Shown in pieces: positions 6,717 to 12,720 of a stretch of DNA of 12,720 bases (position 1 is the first letter of the stretch; the number at the start of each line of letters is the position of its first letter). Source of the stretch: G020348385 sp964580235 (GTDB taxonomy: Bacteria > Acidobacteriota > Aminicenantia > Aminicenantales > Aminicenantaceae); assembly GCA_964580235.1 (NCBI GenBank), contig CAZOJY010000103.1, positions 1 through 12,720 on the forward strand, in the 5' to 3' direction. A program made the translations under genes and the position numbers. Under the pieces are notes generated by a model. That model was given only the letters and a program-made list of their open reading frames with translations, was not told where the DNA came from and did not search any database.

Positions 6717-7817
6717 TCATGACCACCGGTTGTATTTATAATGAGCCAGGCAGGCGCCCTCGAAAGAAACCATGCAGGGACCATAGGGAGATTCGGGATT
6801 GCACTTATCGCCAAAAAGAGGACATTCCAGAGGAGAAATCTTTCCCTTCAAGACATCACCACACCGGCACCCGGGAAGGTCGCCGCTTCCCCCCACGATA
6901 TTCAATCCGTATTTCAACTCGGCATCGAACTGGGAGTATTTTTTCTTCAATTTCAATCCGCTCTCGGGAATGAGCCCAAGACCCCGCCAGTAGGCATCCT
7001 TGGTTTCGCAAATTTCGTTCATCAAGGCCTGGGCTTTTGTGTTTCCCGACGGCCTGACCACGCGGGAATATTCGTTTGCAATCCTGGCTTTTCCCTCTTT
7101 AATCTGATCCAGGATGGATGAAATAGCAAGAAGAATATCACCCGGTTCAAAGCCTGCAATGCATCCGGGGATTCCGAATTCATCCGCAACAAACCGGTAG
7201 GGCGCTTCACCGATAATGGCACTAACATGACCCGGGTACAAAAATCCCTGAATTTCCGTATCCTTGGATTCCAGGATAGCGCGAAGCGGAGGTGGAATGA
7301 TCCACAAGGCAGAAAGGATCGAATAGTTGAGGATCTGCTCCTCTTGGGCTGTTTTGGCCGCGAGGATTATAGAAGGGATGGTTGTTTCGAACCCCACCCC
7401 AAAAAAAATGACATCTTTTTGCGGATTTTTTTTGGCAATATCCATAGATTCTGTTGGAGAGTAGACGATTTTGACCACCGAGCCGGAGGAGGGAACGATT
7501 GTCTGAAGAGATCCCTTTTGAGTGGGGACTCTCGTCATGTCGCCGAATGTGGTCAGGATATAATTTTCCCTTTCCGTGACGAGTCCAATGGCGGCTTCAT
7601 GATGTTCATTGGGTGTAATGCAAACCGGACAACCAGGGCCGGAAAGCATTACCACACCGGCTTCTTCCAGCAATTTCCGCAAACCGAATTTGTGGATGGT
7701 CATGGTGTGCGTTCCGCAGACTTCCATGATTTTCACGGGTCCGGATAAAAGCTGGATCTTTTTTTCGATTTTGGCCAGCAGGCCTCGGATAATGCTTTTG
7801 TCTCTCAGTTCATCCAT
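6717..7817 (-). CDS. hypD: Hydrogenase maturation factor HypD (Fe-S scaffold)
   Basis: HypD, with HypC, is the scaffold on which the Fe(CN)2CO unit of [NiFe]-hydrogenase is assembled; it carries a [4Fe-4S] cluster and takes cyanide from HypE. The 366-residue product is full length. It shows CGTHT at 34-38, GPGCPVC at 60-66 with redox cysteines 63 and 66, GFE and PGHVS blocks, and a C-terminal cysteine-rich region. That region contains Cys317, 319, 332, 339, 348 and 356, in GCRCGD, CPLFGDKC and PYGPCMVS-type motifs. No key residue is missing. It lies 24 bp after hypC on the same strand and 56 bp before hypE, which is a normal hypCDE order. hypA, hypB, hypF and the hydrogenase itself are not in the window. 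Confidence 0.98.
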   Translation of the reverse strand: MDELRDKSIIRGLLAKIEKKIQLLSGPVKIMEVCGTHTMTIHKFGLRKLLEEAGVVMLSGPGCPVCITPNEHHEAAIGLVTERENYILTTFGDMTRVPTQKGSLQTIVPSSGSVVKIVYSPTESMDIAKKNPQKDVIFFGVGFETTIPSIILAAKTAQEEQILNYSILSALWIIPPPLRAILESKDTEIQGFLYPGHVSAIIGEAPYRFVADEFGIPGCIAGFEPGDILLAISSILDQIKEGKARIANEYSRVVRPSGNTKAQALMNEICETKDAYWRGLGLIPESGLKLKKKYSQFDAELKYGLNIVGGSGDLPGCRCGDVLKGKISPLECPLFGDKCNPESPYGPCMVSFEGACLAHYKYNRWS

Positions 7818-7841
7818 CGCTTTCTACGAGGAAAAAAGTAT

Positions 7842-8075
7842 TTATTCCAGGCCTTCCAAAGTTGGGGCAAATTCACGCAGGATATCCAGCGTCTCCTGCG
7901 CTTCCTTTTCGTCCAGTTTCGCAATGGCAAAGCCGGCGTGAACGATGACCCAGTCTCCTCTTTTTACCTCTTCCAGAAGAGAAAGATTTGTTTTAACTTT
8001 TGTCCCCAGGTAATCGACTTTTCCGATTTGCAAATCATCGATTTGGACAACTTTTGCCGGGATTCCAAGACACAT
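7842..8075 (-). CDS. hypC: Hydrogenase maturation chaperone HypC
   Basis: A small 77-residue protein starting MCLGIPAKV. Cys2, exposed once Met1 is removed, is the family's essential residue; it binds the iron intermediate with HypD and then delivers it to the hydrogenase large subunit. The OB-like body (VDYLGTKVKTNLSLL, GDWVIVHAGFAIAKLD) and helical tail are intact and the length is typical. AAGGAT (minus strand, complement of 8082-8087) is a good Shine-Dalgarno about 7 bases before the ATG. First gene of the minus-strand unit hypC-hypD-hypE-glycosidase. Confidence 0.97.
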   Translation of the reverse strand: MCLGIPAKVVQIDDLQIGKVDYLGTKVKTNLSLLEEVKRGDWVIVHAGFAIAKLDEKEAQETLDILREFAPTLEGLE

Positions 8076-8100
8076 CGTATAATCCTTTTTTTAACTTCCT

Positions 8101-8129
8101 AGATTACCAAATCTTCCCGAAAATTGAAA
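8101..8129 (-). promoter_or_regulatory. hypC: Weak candidate promoter for hypCDE
   Basis: On the minus strand TTTCAA (8129-8124), a 17-bp spacer and TAATCT (8106-8101) each match consensus at only 3 of 6 positions. The position would give a leader of about 20 bases carrying the hypC Shine-Dalgarno. Spacing is right but the boxes are poor. Confidence 0.2.
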
Positions 8130-8190
8130 GAGAAACTGTAGAGAGCAGTGGGGCATGATTTGAGCGACATTGGAAGATTTAGCCATGAGA

Positions 8191-8232
8191 CTCGTCCTTT
8201 CGAGGGAACCCGACGAAGTCGGGCCTGAGGAC
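8191..8232. repeat. Nested inverted repeats beside the second gap
   Basis: cccgac (8209-8214) pairs with gtcggg (8218-8223) around a 3-base loop, and gtcct (8194-8198) pairs with aggac (8228-8232) outside it. A competing small stem, ctcg/cgag, lies at 8191-8194 and 8201-8204. There is no T-run, so it is not an obvious terminator. GC-richness and the contig break 10 bases later suggest a dispersed repeat. Confidence 0.45.
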
Positions 8233-8242
8233 TGTATGAGCA

Positions 8243-8342
8243 NNNNNNNNNNNNNNNNNNNNNNNNNNNNNNNNNNNNNNNNNNNNNNNNNNNNNNNNNN
8301 NNNNNNNNNNNNNNNNNNNNNNNNNNNNNNNNNNNNNNNNNN
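8243..8342. other. Assembly gap, 100 N
   Basis: Exactly 100 N. The ten bases before it and the ten bases after it are identical (tgtatgagca), which suggests that the contigs overlap and that the gap may have no real length. Confidence 0.95.
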
Positions 8343-8443
8343 TGTATGAGCAGAGTTGCGCAGTTCCGGAAAGCTGAGAAAGAGGATAAGGGAATGGCGT
8401 TAAAAATCTGACAGGAGCTAAAACATGTCCCATTGCTCTCCTT

Positions 8444-8472
8444 TTGACAATTGGAGACCTTGACCCTATAAT
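8444..8472 (+). promoter_or_regulatory. uppS: Perfect consensus sigma-70 promoter of the uppS operon
   Basis: TTGACA (8444-8449), exactly 17 bp, TATAAT (8467-8472). The uppS ATG at 8479 is seven bases after the -10 box, the expected transcription start. No Shine-Dalgarno is present. The transcript is predicted to be leaderless. Spacing is identical to the ATPase promoter at 2071-2099. Confidence 0.85.
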
Positions 8473-8478
8473 TGGCGT

Positions 8479-9249
8479 ATGCGTGAGAATCTCAAGGATT
8501 TTATCGAGCCAGGGAGCGAAGAAGAGGAGCTCGTCAACAGGCTGGATTTTGCGAAGCTGCCCCGGCATATCGCTGTGATCATGGATGGAAACGGACGATG
8601 GGCCAAGCTCCGCAGCCTTCCACGAGAAGAGGGGCATAAAGCGGGAGCCAAATCTGTGCACGAAGTCGTAGAGACTTGTGCCCGTCTGGGGATAGAATAT
8701 TTGACGCTGTATGCCTTCTCTAAAGAGAATTGGAAAAGGCCCAAAGCCGAGGTCTCGATGCTCTGGAAACTTCTTGAAAATTATCTCAAAGAGGAGCATA
8801 AGGTTTTAATCAAAAACCAGCTGTGTTTAAAAGTCATCGGGCAGAGAGACGACCTCCCCTCCACGGTTCGACGGGAGCTGAGCCGTGTGGAAAATCTCAC
8901 CAAAGATTTTAAACGGATGACGATAGTCCTTGCCTTAAACTATGGTGGGAGGGCAGAAATCGTCGAAGCGGTGAAAAAGCTTTGCAGAAATAACAGCTCC
9001 GATTGGGAGACTTTAGATGAAAAGAAGTTCGCCAGCTATTTGTTCACGTCTGATATCCCCGACCCTGATCTTCTCATCAGGACGAGCGGCGAAATGCGGA
9101 TATCGAATTTTCTTCTGTGGCAGATAGCCTATTCGGAAATCTGGATTACCTCGGAATTCTGGCCAGATTTCAGGAAAAAAAATTTGCTCCAAGCTCTTGT
9201 GGATTTCCAAAAAAGAGAAAGGAGGTTTGGAGACATAAATCCCCGCTAA
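8479..9249 (+). CDS. uppS: Isoprenyl transferase / undecaprenyl diphosphate synthase
   Basis: A cis-prenyltransferase that condenses isopentenyl diphosphate onto farnesyl diphosphate to make undecaprenyl diphosphate, the lipid carrier for peptidoglycan and other envelope glycans; cytoplasmic, membrane-associated. The 256-residue product has HIAVIMDGNGRWA at 30-42 with catalytic Asp36, SKENWKRP at 81-88, NYGGRAEI near 154-161, and RTSGEMRISNFLLWQIAYSE at 201-220. All the family's key residues are present. The N-terminus (first 28 residues) is slightly longer than in short homologues, but the ATG at 8479 coincides with the predicted transcription start. First gene of uppS-cdsA-dxr-rseP. The pyrH and frr genes often found upstream are absent. 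Confidence 0.97.
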   Translation: MRENLKDFIEPGSEEEELVNRLDFAKLPRHIAVIMDGNGRWAKLRSLPREEGHKAGAKSVHEVVETCARLGIEYLTLYAFSKENWKRPKAEVSMLWKLLENYLKEEHKVLIKNQLCLKVIGQRDDLPSTVRRELSRVENLTKDFKRMTIVLALNYGGRAEIVEAVKKLCRNNSSDWETLDEKKFASYLFTSDIPDPDLLIRTSGEMRISNFLLWQIAYSEIWITSEFWPDFRKKNLLQALVDFQKRERRFGDINPR

Positions 9250-9302
9250 AGATATTTTCATGTCACTCACTCCTTAATACGTATGATATTACGGTCAAAA
9301 AT

Positions 9303-10112
9303 ATGAGTCTTCGCAAGCGCACACCGACAGCCATTGTTATATTGGCGTTGGTTTTTGTCTGCATCCAGTTTTCGGCAGATTGGATTTTTTTCATTCTCAT
9401 TCAGGCTGTGGTTCTGGTTTCTCTATGGGAATTCTACAACATGGCGTCCAAGAGAAAGCTTGCTCCTCAGAGGATTCTCGGATTTGCCGTGGCCTTAATT
9501 ATTGCCTTTTCTTTCTTTTCCGAAGCTGTACCTTTGGGCCTGGCGTTGTTCGCCGCGCTGCTTTTTACCGGTGTTTATTTTGTTCTGGCTATAAACAAAC
9601 TGGAAAAGCTGATGGGCTTTCCTTCTTCGATTGCCCTGACATTTTTTGGCGCGCTGTTAGTGAGCTTTACCCTGAATCACTTCCTCTATATGAGACAAGA
9701 GCATGGACCCAACTGGATCTATTTCCTGCTGGCCGTGATATCTATCGGGGATACAGGAGCCTATCTCATCGGGAAGCAGTGGGGACGGCATAAGCTGGCA
9801 CCACTTGCCAGCCCACATAAAACATGGGAGGGAAGTTTTGGTGGCATTGTGTTTGCCTGCGTGGGAGGAATCGCTGCCCGACAGATTCTGCTCCCTGAAA
9901 CTGTCCTGTGGAAGGCCGTTGTTTTTGCTTTTATTGTTCATGTCGTGGCCCAATTCAGTGACCCTCTCGAATCCCTTTTTAAAAGAGCCGCCGGAGTCAA
10001 GGACTCCTCGAATATACTCCCGGGCCACGGAGGATTTTTAGACAGGATCGACAGCATGATTCTGGCTGCTCCATTTTTTTACTATCTGATAAAATATATA
10101 GGAATGACATAA
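9303..10112 (+). CDS. cdsA: Phosphatidate cytidylyltransferase
   Basis: An integral membrane enzyme that makes CDP-diacylglycerol from phosphatidic acid and CTP, the branch point of phospholipid synthesis. The 269-residue product has about seven or eight hydrophobic segments. The cytidylyltransferase signature covers 224-250: SLFKR, KD at 233-234, PGHGG at 240-244, then DRID. SPHKTWEG lies at 170-177. The frame stays open upstream to 9117, but that part lies inside uppS; ATG 9303 gives the normal MSLRKRTPTA N-terminus just before the first membrane helix. The Shine-Dalgarno is weak. It starts 53 bp after uppS and ends 5 bp before dxr. No sign of damage. Confidence 0.96.
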   Translation: MSLRKRTPTAIVILALVFVCIQFSADWIFFILIQAVVLVSLWEFYNMASKRKLAPQRILGFAVALIIAFSFFSEAVPLGLALFAALLFTGVYFVLAINKLEKLMGFPSSIALTFFGALLVSFTLNHFLYMRQEHGPNWIYFLLAVISIGDTGAYLIGKQWGRHKLAPLASPHKTWEGSFGGIVFACVGGIAARQILLPETVLWKAVVFAFIVHVVAQFSDPLESLFKRAAGVKDSSNILPGHGGFLDRIDSMILAAPFFYYLIKYIGMT

Positions 10113-10117
10113 TAAGG

Positions 10118-11275
10118 ATGAAAAAAGTTTCAATTCTAGGTTCCACCGGCTCGATCGGCCGCAATTGTCTGGAAGTGGTATCGAGATCGAATAATAAGTG
10201 GGAGATTGTCGGACTTTCGGCCGGACGGAATATCGAGCTTTTCCAAAAACAAGTCGCAGAATTCCATCCCAAAATCATATCTCTCGAAAGAGATGAAGAT
10301 GTGGCGGAATTCCGCCGGGTATACCCGGATTGTTCATCCAAAATATTCTATGGGCAGGAAGGAGCCGAAACGGTTGCCCTGTATGAAGAGAATGACATCG
10401 TTGTTTCGGCCATTACGGGAATAAACGGACTCAGACCCACAATGGGAGCTGTGCAGTCGGGAAAGCGTGTGGCATTGGCGAATAAGGAATCCATGGTTGT
10501 GGCCGGCCCACTGATTCTTGAGACCGCCGGCCAGACAGGTGCCCAGATTGTCCCTGTGGACAGCGAGCACAGCGGAGTGTTTCAGTGCCTGGCCAAAGAA
10601 AAACGAAATCACGTGAAAAAGGTGATACTCACAGCCTCGGGCGGTCCGTTTTTTCATCTGGCGGCCGAGGAGATGAAAAACAAAAGCCTGGCAGAAGTGT
10701 TGGACCATCCACGATGGAAAATGGGGAGAAAGGTGACCATCGATTCGGCCACGCTGATGAACAAGGGGCTGGAGCTCATCGAGGCCCGCTGGCTTTTTGG
10801 GCTGAAGCCAGACCAGTTGGATATCCTGATCCATCCGCAGAGCATTGTGCATTCTCTTGTGGAGCTGCGGGATGGATCTGTTTTAGCACAGTTGAGCCCT
10901 ACGGATATGAGAATTCCGATTCAATATGCCTTGAGTTATCCTGAAAGAGAAGAAGCTCTTCTGCCTCCTCTGGATTTAGGCGCAGTGAGAGCTCTCGAGT
11001 TTTATGAAATAGATAATCAAAAGTTTCCTCTGGTCAAACTGGCCCGCAAAGCTCTAGAGGAGGGAGGCAGTGTGCCCGTGGCTCTCAACACAGCGAATGA
11101 GATCGCGGTCGAAGCTTTTGTCGAGGGGAAAATACGGTTTATTGACATTCCGGAGATTGTGATCAAAACCGTGGAATCTCATCCCAAAAGAAAGCTTGAG
11201 AGCCTGGAGGAGATATTCGACATCGACCGGGAAACAAAGTTGAAGACCCGGAATCTCATCGATCAAAGGGAATGA
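10118..11275 (+). CDS. dxr: 1-deoxy-D-xylulose 5-phosphate reductoisomerase
   Basis: The first committed enzyme of the MEP isoprenoid pathway: it rearranges and reduces DXP to MEP with NADPH and a divalent metal. The 385-residue product begins with the nucleotide-binding GSTGSIG (8-14). It then has ANKESMVVAG at 121-130, the metal ligands Asp148 and Glu150 in PVDSEHSG, SGGPF at 174-178, HPRWKMGRK at 197-205, and NKGLE at 215-219 with the third metal ligand Glu219. Length is normal. It starts 5 bp after the cdsA stop (TAATAAGGATG), with AAGG too close to the ATG to be an ideal Shine-Dalgarno, so coupling to cdsA is likely. It ends one base before rseP. It supplies the isoprenoid units used by UppS. 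Confidence 0.98.
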   Translation: MKKVSILGSTGSIGRNCLEVVSRSNNKWEIVGLSAGRNIELFQKQVAEFHPKIISLERDEDVAEFRRVYPDCSSKIFYGQEGAETVALYEENDIVVSAITGINGLRPTMGAVQSGKRVALANKESMVVAGPLILETAGQTGAQIVPVDSEHSGVFQCLAKEKRNHVKKVILTASGGPFFHLAAEEMKNKSLAEVLDHPRWKMGRKVTIDSATLMNKGLELIEARWLFGLKPDQLDILIHPQSIVHSLVELRDGSVLAQLSPTDMRIPIQYALSYPEREEALLPPLDLGAVRALEFYEIDNQKFPLVKLARKALEEGGSVPVALNTANEIAVEAFVEGKIRFIDIPEIVIKTVESHPKRKLESLEEIFDIDRETKLKTRNLIDQRE

Positions 11276-11276
11276 A

Positions 11277-12635
11277 ATGAGTGTAATCATAGGGACGATT
11301 TTGGTTTTCGCCTTCGTGTTCGGCATTCTTGTATTTGTTCATGAATTCGGTCATTTTTTTATGGCCAAGCTGGTGGGTATCAGAGTTGAGGTATTCTCCT
11401 GGGGATACGGGAAAAGACTCGTGGGCATCAAAAAAGGGGAAACCGATTACCGAATCAGCATGATTCCGCTGGGCGGATTTGTCAAATTTTCTGGTGAAGA
11501 GGTCCTCGAAGAAAAAAGAGAAATGGATGCGCGGGATTTTATGGCGAAAAAACGGTGGGAAAGATTTTTGGTCCTTGCTATGGGATCGGTGATGAACGTG
11601 TGTCTGGCTGTCGTCCTGATGTCCATCATCAACATGGCCGGGGTGTCCGTGAGCAAATACATGAACGATGAACCTGTGATCGGTTGGATCGAGCCAGGAT
11701 CGCCTGCCGAAAAAAGCCTGCTGCAGGTCGATGATGAGATTTTGCGCATAAATGATAAAAAAACCAGCACCTGGAGCGATGTGGAACTCGCATTGGGAAC
11801 AAAACCCGACAGGGCGATCGACATCGAGGTCAAAAGAGGGGATGAAGTACTGACCGCCAATCTTCTCACCGAAAGAAAAACAATCAAGCTTATCAAAGGA
11901 AGCAATGCCAGATATGAGATGGGATATGCTGGGTTGTCACCGAAAATCTGGGCCCAGGTGATGATGGTTAATCCTGGCTCTCCGGCGGAAAAAGCTGGGA
12001 TGAAAGCCGGAGATGTAATCCGCGAGATCAACGGCAAACCGGTTCATTATTTTGTATTCACAGAAACCATCCAGAAACACCCCGGCCAAGAACTTGATTT
12101 TGGGATTGACAGGGAAGGGAAGCGGATTCATTTATCTGTTACGCCCAAACGGGAAGGAGATGTGGGAGTCATCGGCGTGGCCTCTACCATAGAATCGGTT
12201 TCGAAACAATTCGGATTCTTTGGAGCCATCGCACAGAGTGTGTCGAAAAACACGCAGATGGCTTTTATGGTGATCAACTTCATAAAAGACCTTTTTACGG
12301 GTGAGGCGTCAGCCCGGCAGTTAGGCGGACCGATCGAGATCGCAAATTTTTCCTATGCGGCCTTCCGGATGGGATTCATGACTCTGATCTGGTGGATCGC
12401 CTTCATAAGCCTTCAGCTGGGCATCATCAACCTGTTTCCTATCCCGATGTTTGACGGGGGGCATATCATGGTTCTTGGGCTAGAGGGCCTGTTCCGCCGG
12501 GATTTCAGCACAAAAGTCAAACAGTTTATCATGCAGGTCGGATTTGTCCTTGTTATCATACTTTTTGTGTTTTTAATCTTGAACGATGTGGTGAAGAGGC
12601 TGCCCAACGGGTGGAACAGCCTCATCCCTTTTTAG
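11277..12635 (+). CDS. rseP: RseP-type site-2 intramembrane zinc protease
   Basis: A membrane metalloprotease that cuts transmembrane substrates such as anti-sigma factors in the envelope stress response and remnant signal peptides. The 452-residue product has the zinc motif HEFGH at 22-26 in its first helix, then IPLGGFVKFSGEE. It has two PDZ domains, around 130-190 (GWIEPGSPAEKSLLQVDDEI) and 220-290 (VNPGSPAEKAGMKAGDVI). The third zinc ligand is Asp393 in NLFPIPMFDGGH, where Phe replaces the usual Leu of the LDG motif. Two PDZ domains is the proteobacterial RseP layout. The ATG lies one base after the dxr stop, with AAAGGG at a suitable distance. Its substrate is not visible here. Last gene of the operon. 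Confidence 0.96.
   Translation: MSVIIGTILVFAFVFGILVFVHEFGHFFMAKLVGIRVEVFSWGYGKRLVGIKKGETDYRISMIPLGGFVKFSGEEVLEEKREMDARDFMAKKRWERFLVLAMGSVMNVCLAVVLMSIINMAGVSVSKYMNDEPVIGWIEPGSPAEKSLLQVDDEILRINDKKTSTWSDVELALGTKPDRAIDIEVKRGDEVLTANLLTERKTIKLIKGSNARYEMGYAGLSPKIWAQVMMVNPGSPAEKAGMKAGDVIREINGKPVHYFVFTETIQKHPGQELDFGIDREGKRIHLSVTPKREGDVGVIGVASTIESVSKQFGFFGAIAQSVSKNTQMAFMVINFIKDLFTGEASARQLGGPIEIANFSYAAFRMGFMTLIWWIAFISLQLGIINLFPIPMFDGGHIMVLGLEGLFRRDFSTKVKQFIMQVGFVLVIILFVFLILNDVVKRLPNGWNSLIPF
12596..12633 (+). terminator. Probable intrinsic terminator overlapping the end of rseP
   Basis: gaggctg (12596-12602) and cagcctc (12617-12623) form a perfect 7-bp stem with a 14-base loop, followed after four bases by cccttttt. 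The hairpin lies inside the last coding codons and the T-run touches the TAG stop. The long loop weakens it, but its place at the operon end fits. Confidence 0.55.
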
Positions 12636-12660
12636 CCTAGATTATTTATATAAAATGCCA

Positions 12661-12711
12661 ATTAACCTGAATTATTCATGTGCAAGCTTAAAATCAAGGG
12701 ACACGTTACCG
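12661..12711 (-). repeat. Right-end copy of the repeat shared with the left end, inverted
   Basis: Read on the minus strand it gives the 16-bp block (12711-12696) and then the 19-bp block (12679-12661), both exact matches to 3-18 and 88-106, separated by 16 bases. It starts 25 bp after the rseP stop. The outer 9 bases resemble the aattttcgg context of the left copy. Confidence 0.75.
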
Positions 12712-12720
12712 GAAATTCGG

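Larger units (their letters stand above)
8076..8478. other. Divergent intergenic region between hypC and uppS
   Basis: About 300 known bases plus a 100-N gap separate the two divergently transcribed units. From left to right it holds the hypC ribosome binding site, a weak candidate hypC promoter, a hairpin-forming segment at 8191-8232, the gap at 8243-8342, roughly 80 bases with no evident signal, and a consensus uppS promoter. No gene is visible. An open frame crossing the N run is meaningless. Confidence 0.8.

Noticed and set aside
8423..8431. acatgtccc, shared with the left-end repeat at 30-38
   Set aside because: Only nine bases match and the flanks do not agree, so it is probably chance.
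8179..8799. Minus-strand frame of 206 codons crossing the second gap
   Set aside because: It is continuous only because N was read as unknown residues, and it is antisense to uppS.
9217..9224. Perfect AAGGAGG-like site near the end of uppS
   Set aside because: No start codon follows at a useful distance, and the bases encode the conserved ERRFG tail of UppS.
9117..9302. 62-residue N-terminal extension of CdsA
   Set aside because: It overlaps the uppS coding sequence and is not hydrophobic; ATG 9303 gives the standard CdsA N-terminus.
1..12720. CRISPR array, tRNA or rRNA genes
   Set aside because: No regularly spaced repeats and no tRNA or rRNA signature sequences were seen on either strand by eye.

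Overview
The window looks like one short metagenomic scaffold from an uncultured bacterium. It carries two 100-base runs of N, a repeat in opposite orientation at each end, and a mix of housekeeping genes and mobile debris. The kinase fragment (loop GRAGMG, then FIQEAQAAAVLSHPNICTIYE) and the general gene set resemble Aminicenantes/Acidobacteriota-type genomes. That placement is inference from sequence style only.

Left third (1-3286, AT-rich): an accessory island. A copy of the end repeat is followed directly by an AAA ATPase with a C-terminal PD-(D/E)XK-like domain (DUF4143 family). Next come a dispersed palindromic repeat, a decayed transposase made of an N-terminal HTH piece joined to an unrelated C-terminal piece, and a second, diverged ATPase of the same family. 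The second ATPase sits behind a promoter that predicts a leaderless mRNA and is threaded by an 11-bp inverted repeat.

Middle (3287-8242): after the first gap there is only a short N-lobe fragment of a Ser/Thr kinase, whose homology breaks off against the 3' end of the next gene. On the minus strand lies hypC-hypD-hypE, for maturation of the [NiFe]-hydrogenase Fe(CN)2CO centre. It is followed by a membrane-anchored six-hairpin glycosidase whose ATG overlaps the hypE stop (TGATG). No hydrogenase structural gene is present.

Right third (8343-12720): a plus-strand envelope and isoprenoid operon, uppS-cdsA-dxr-rseP, starting from a perfect consensus sigma-70 promoter (TTGACA-17-TATAAT) placed so that uppS should be leaderless. 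Dxr makes MEP for isoprenoid units. UppS builds undecaprenyl diphosphate from those units. CdsA makes CDP-diacylglycerol. RseP is an intramembrane protease of envelope stress. The operon ends at a probable intrinsic terminator inside the last codons of rseP, just before the inverted copy of the end repeat.

Both N gaps are flanked by identical short sequence (7 bp and 10 bp), so they may be failed joins and not missing DNA. No tRNA, rRNA or CRISPR array was seen.
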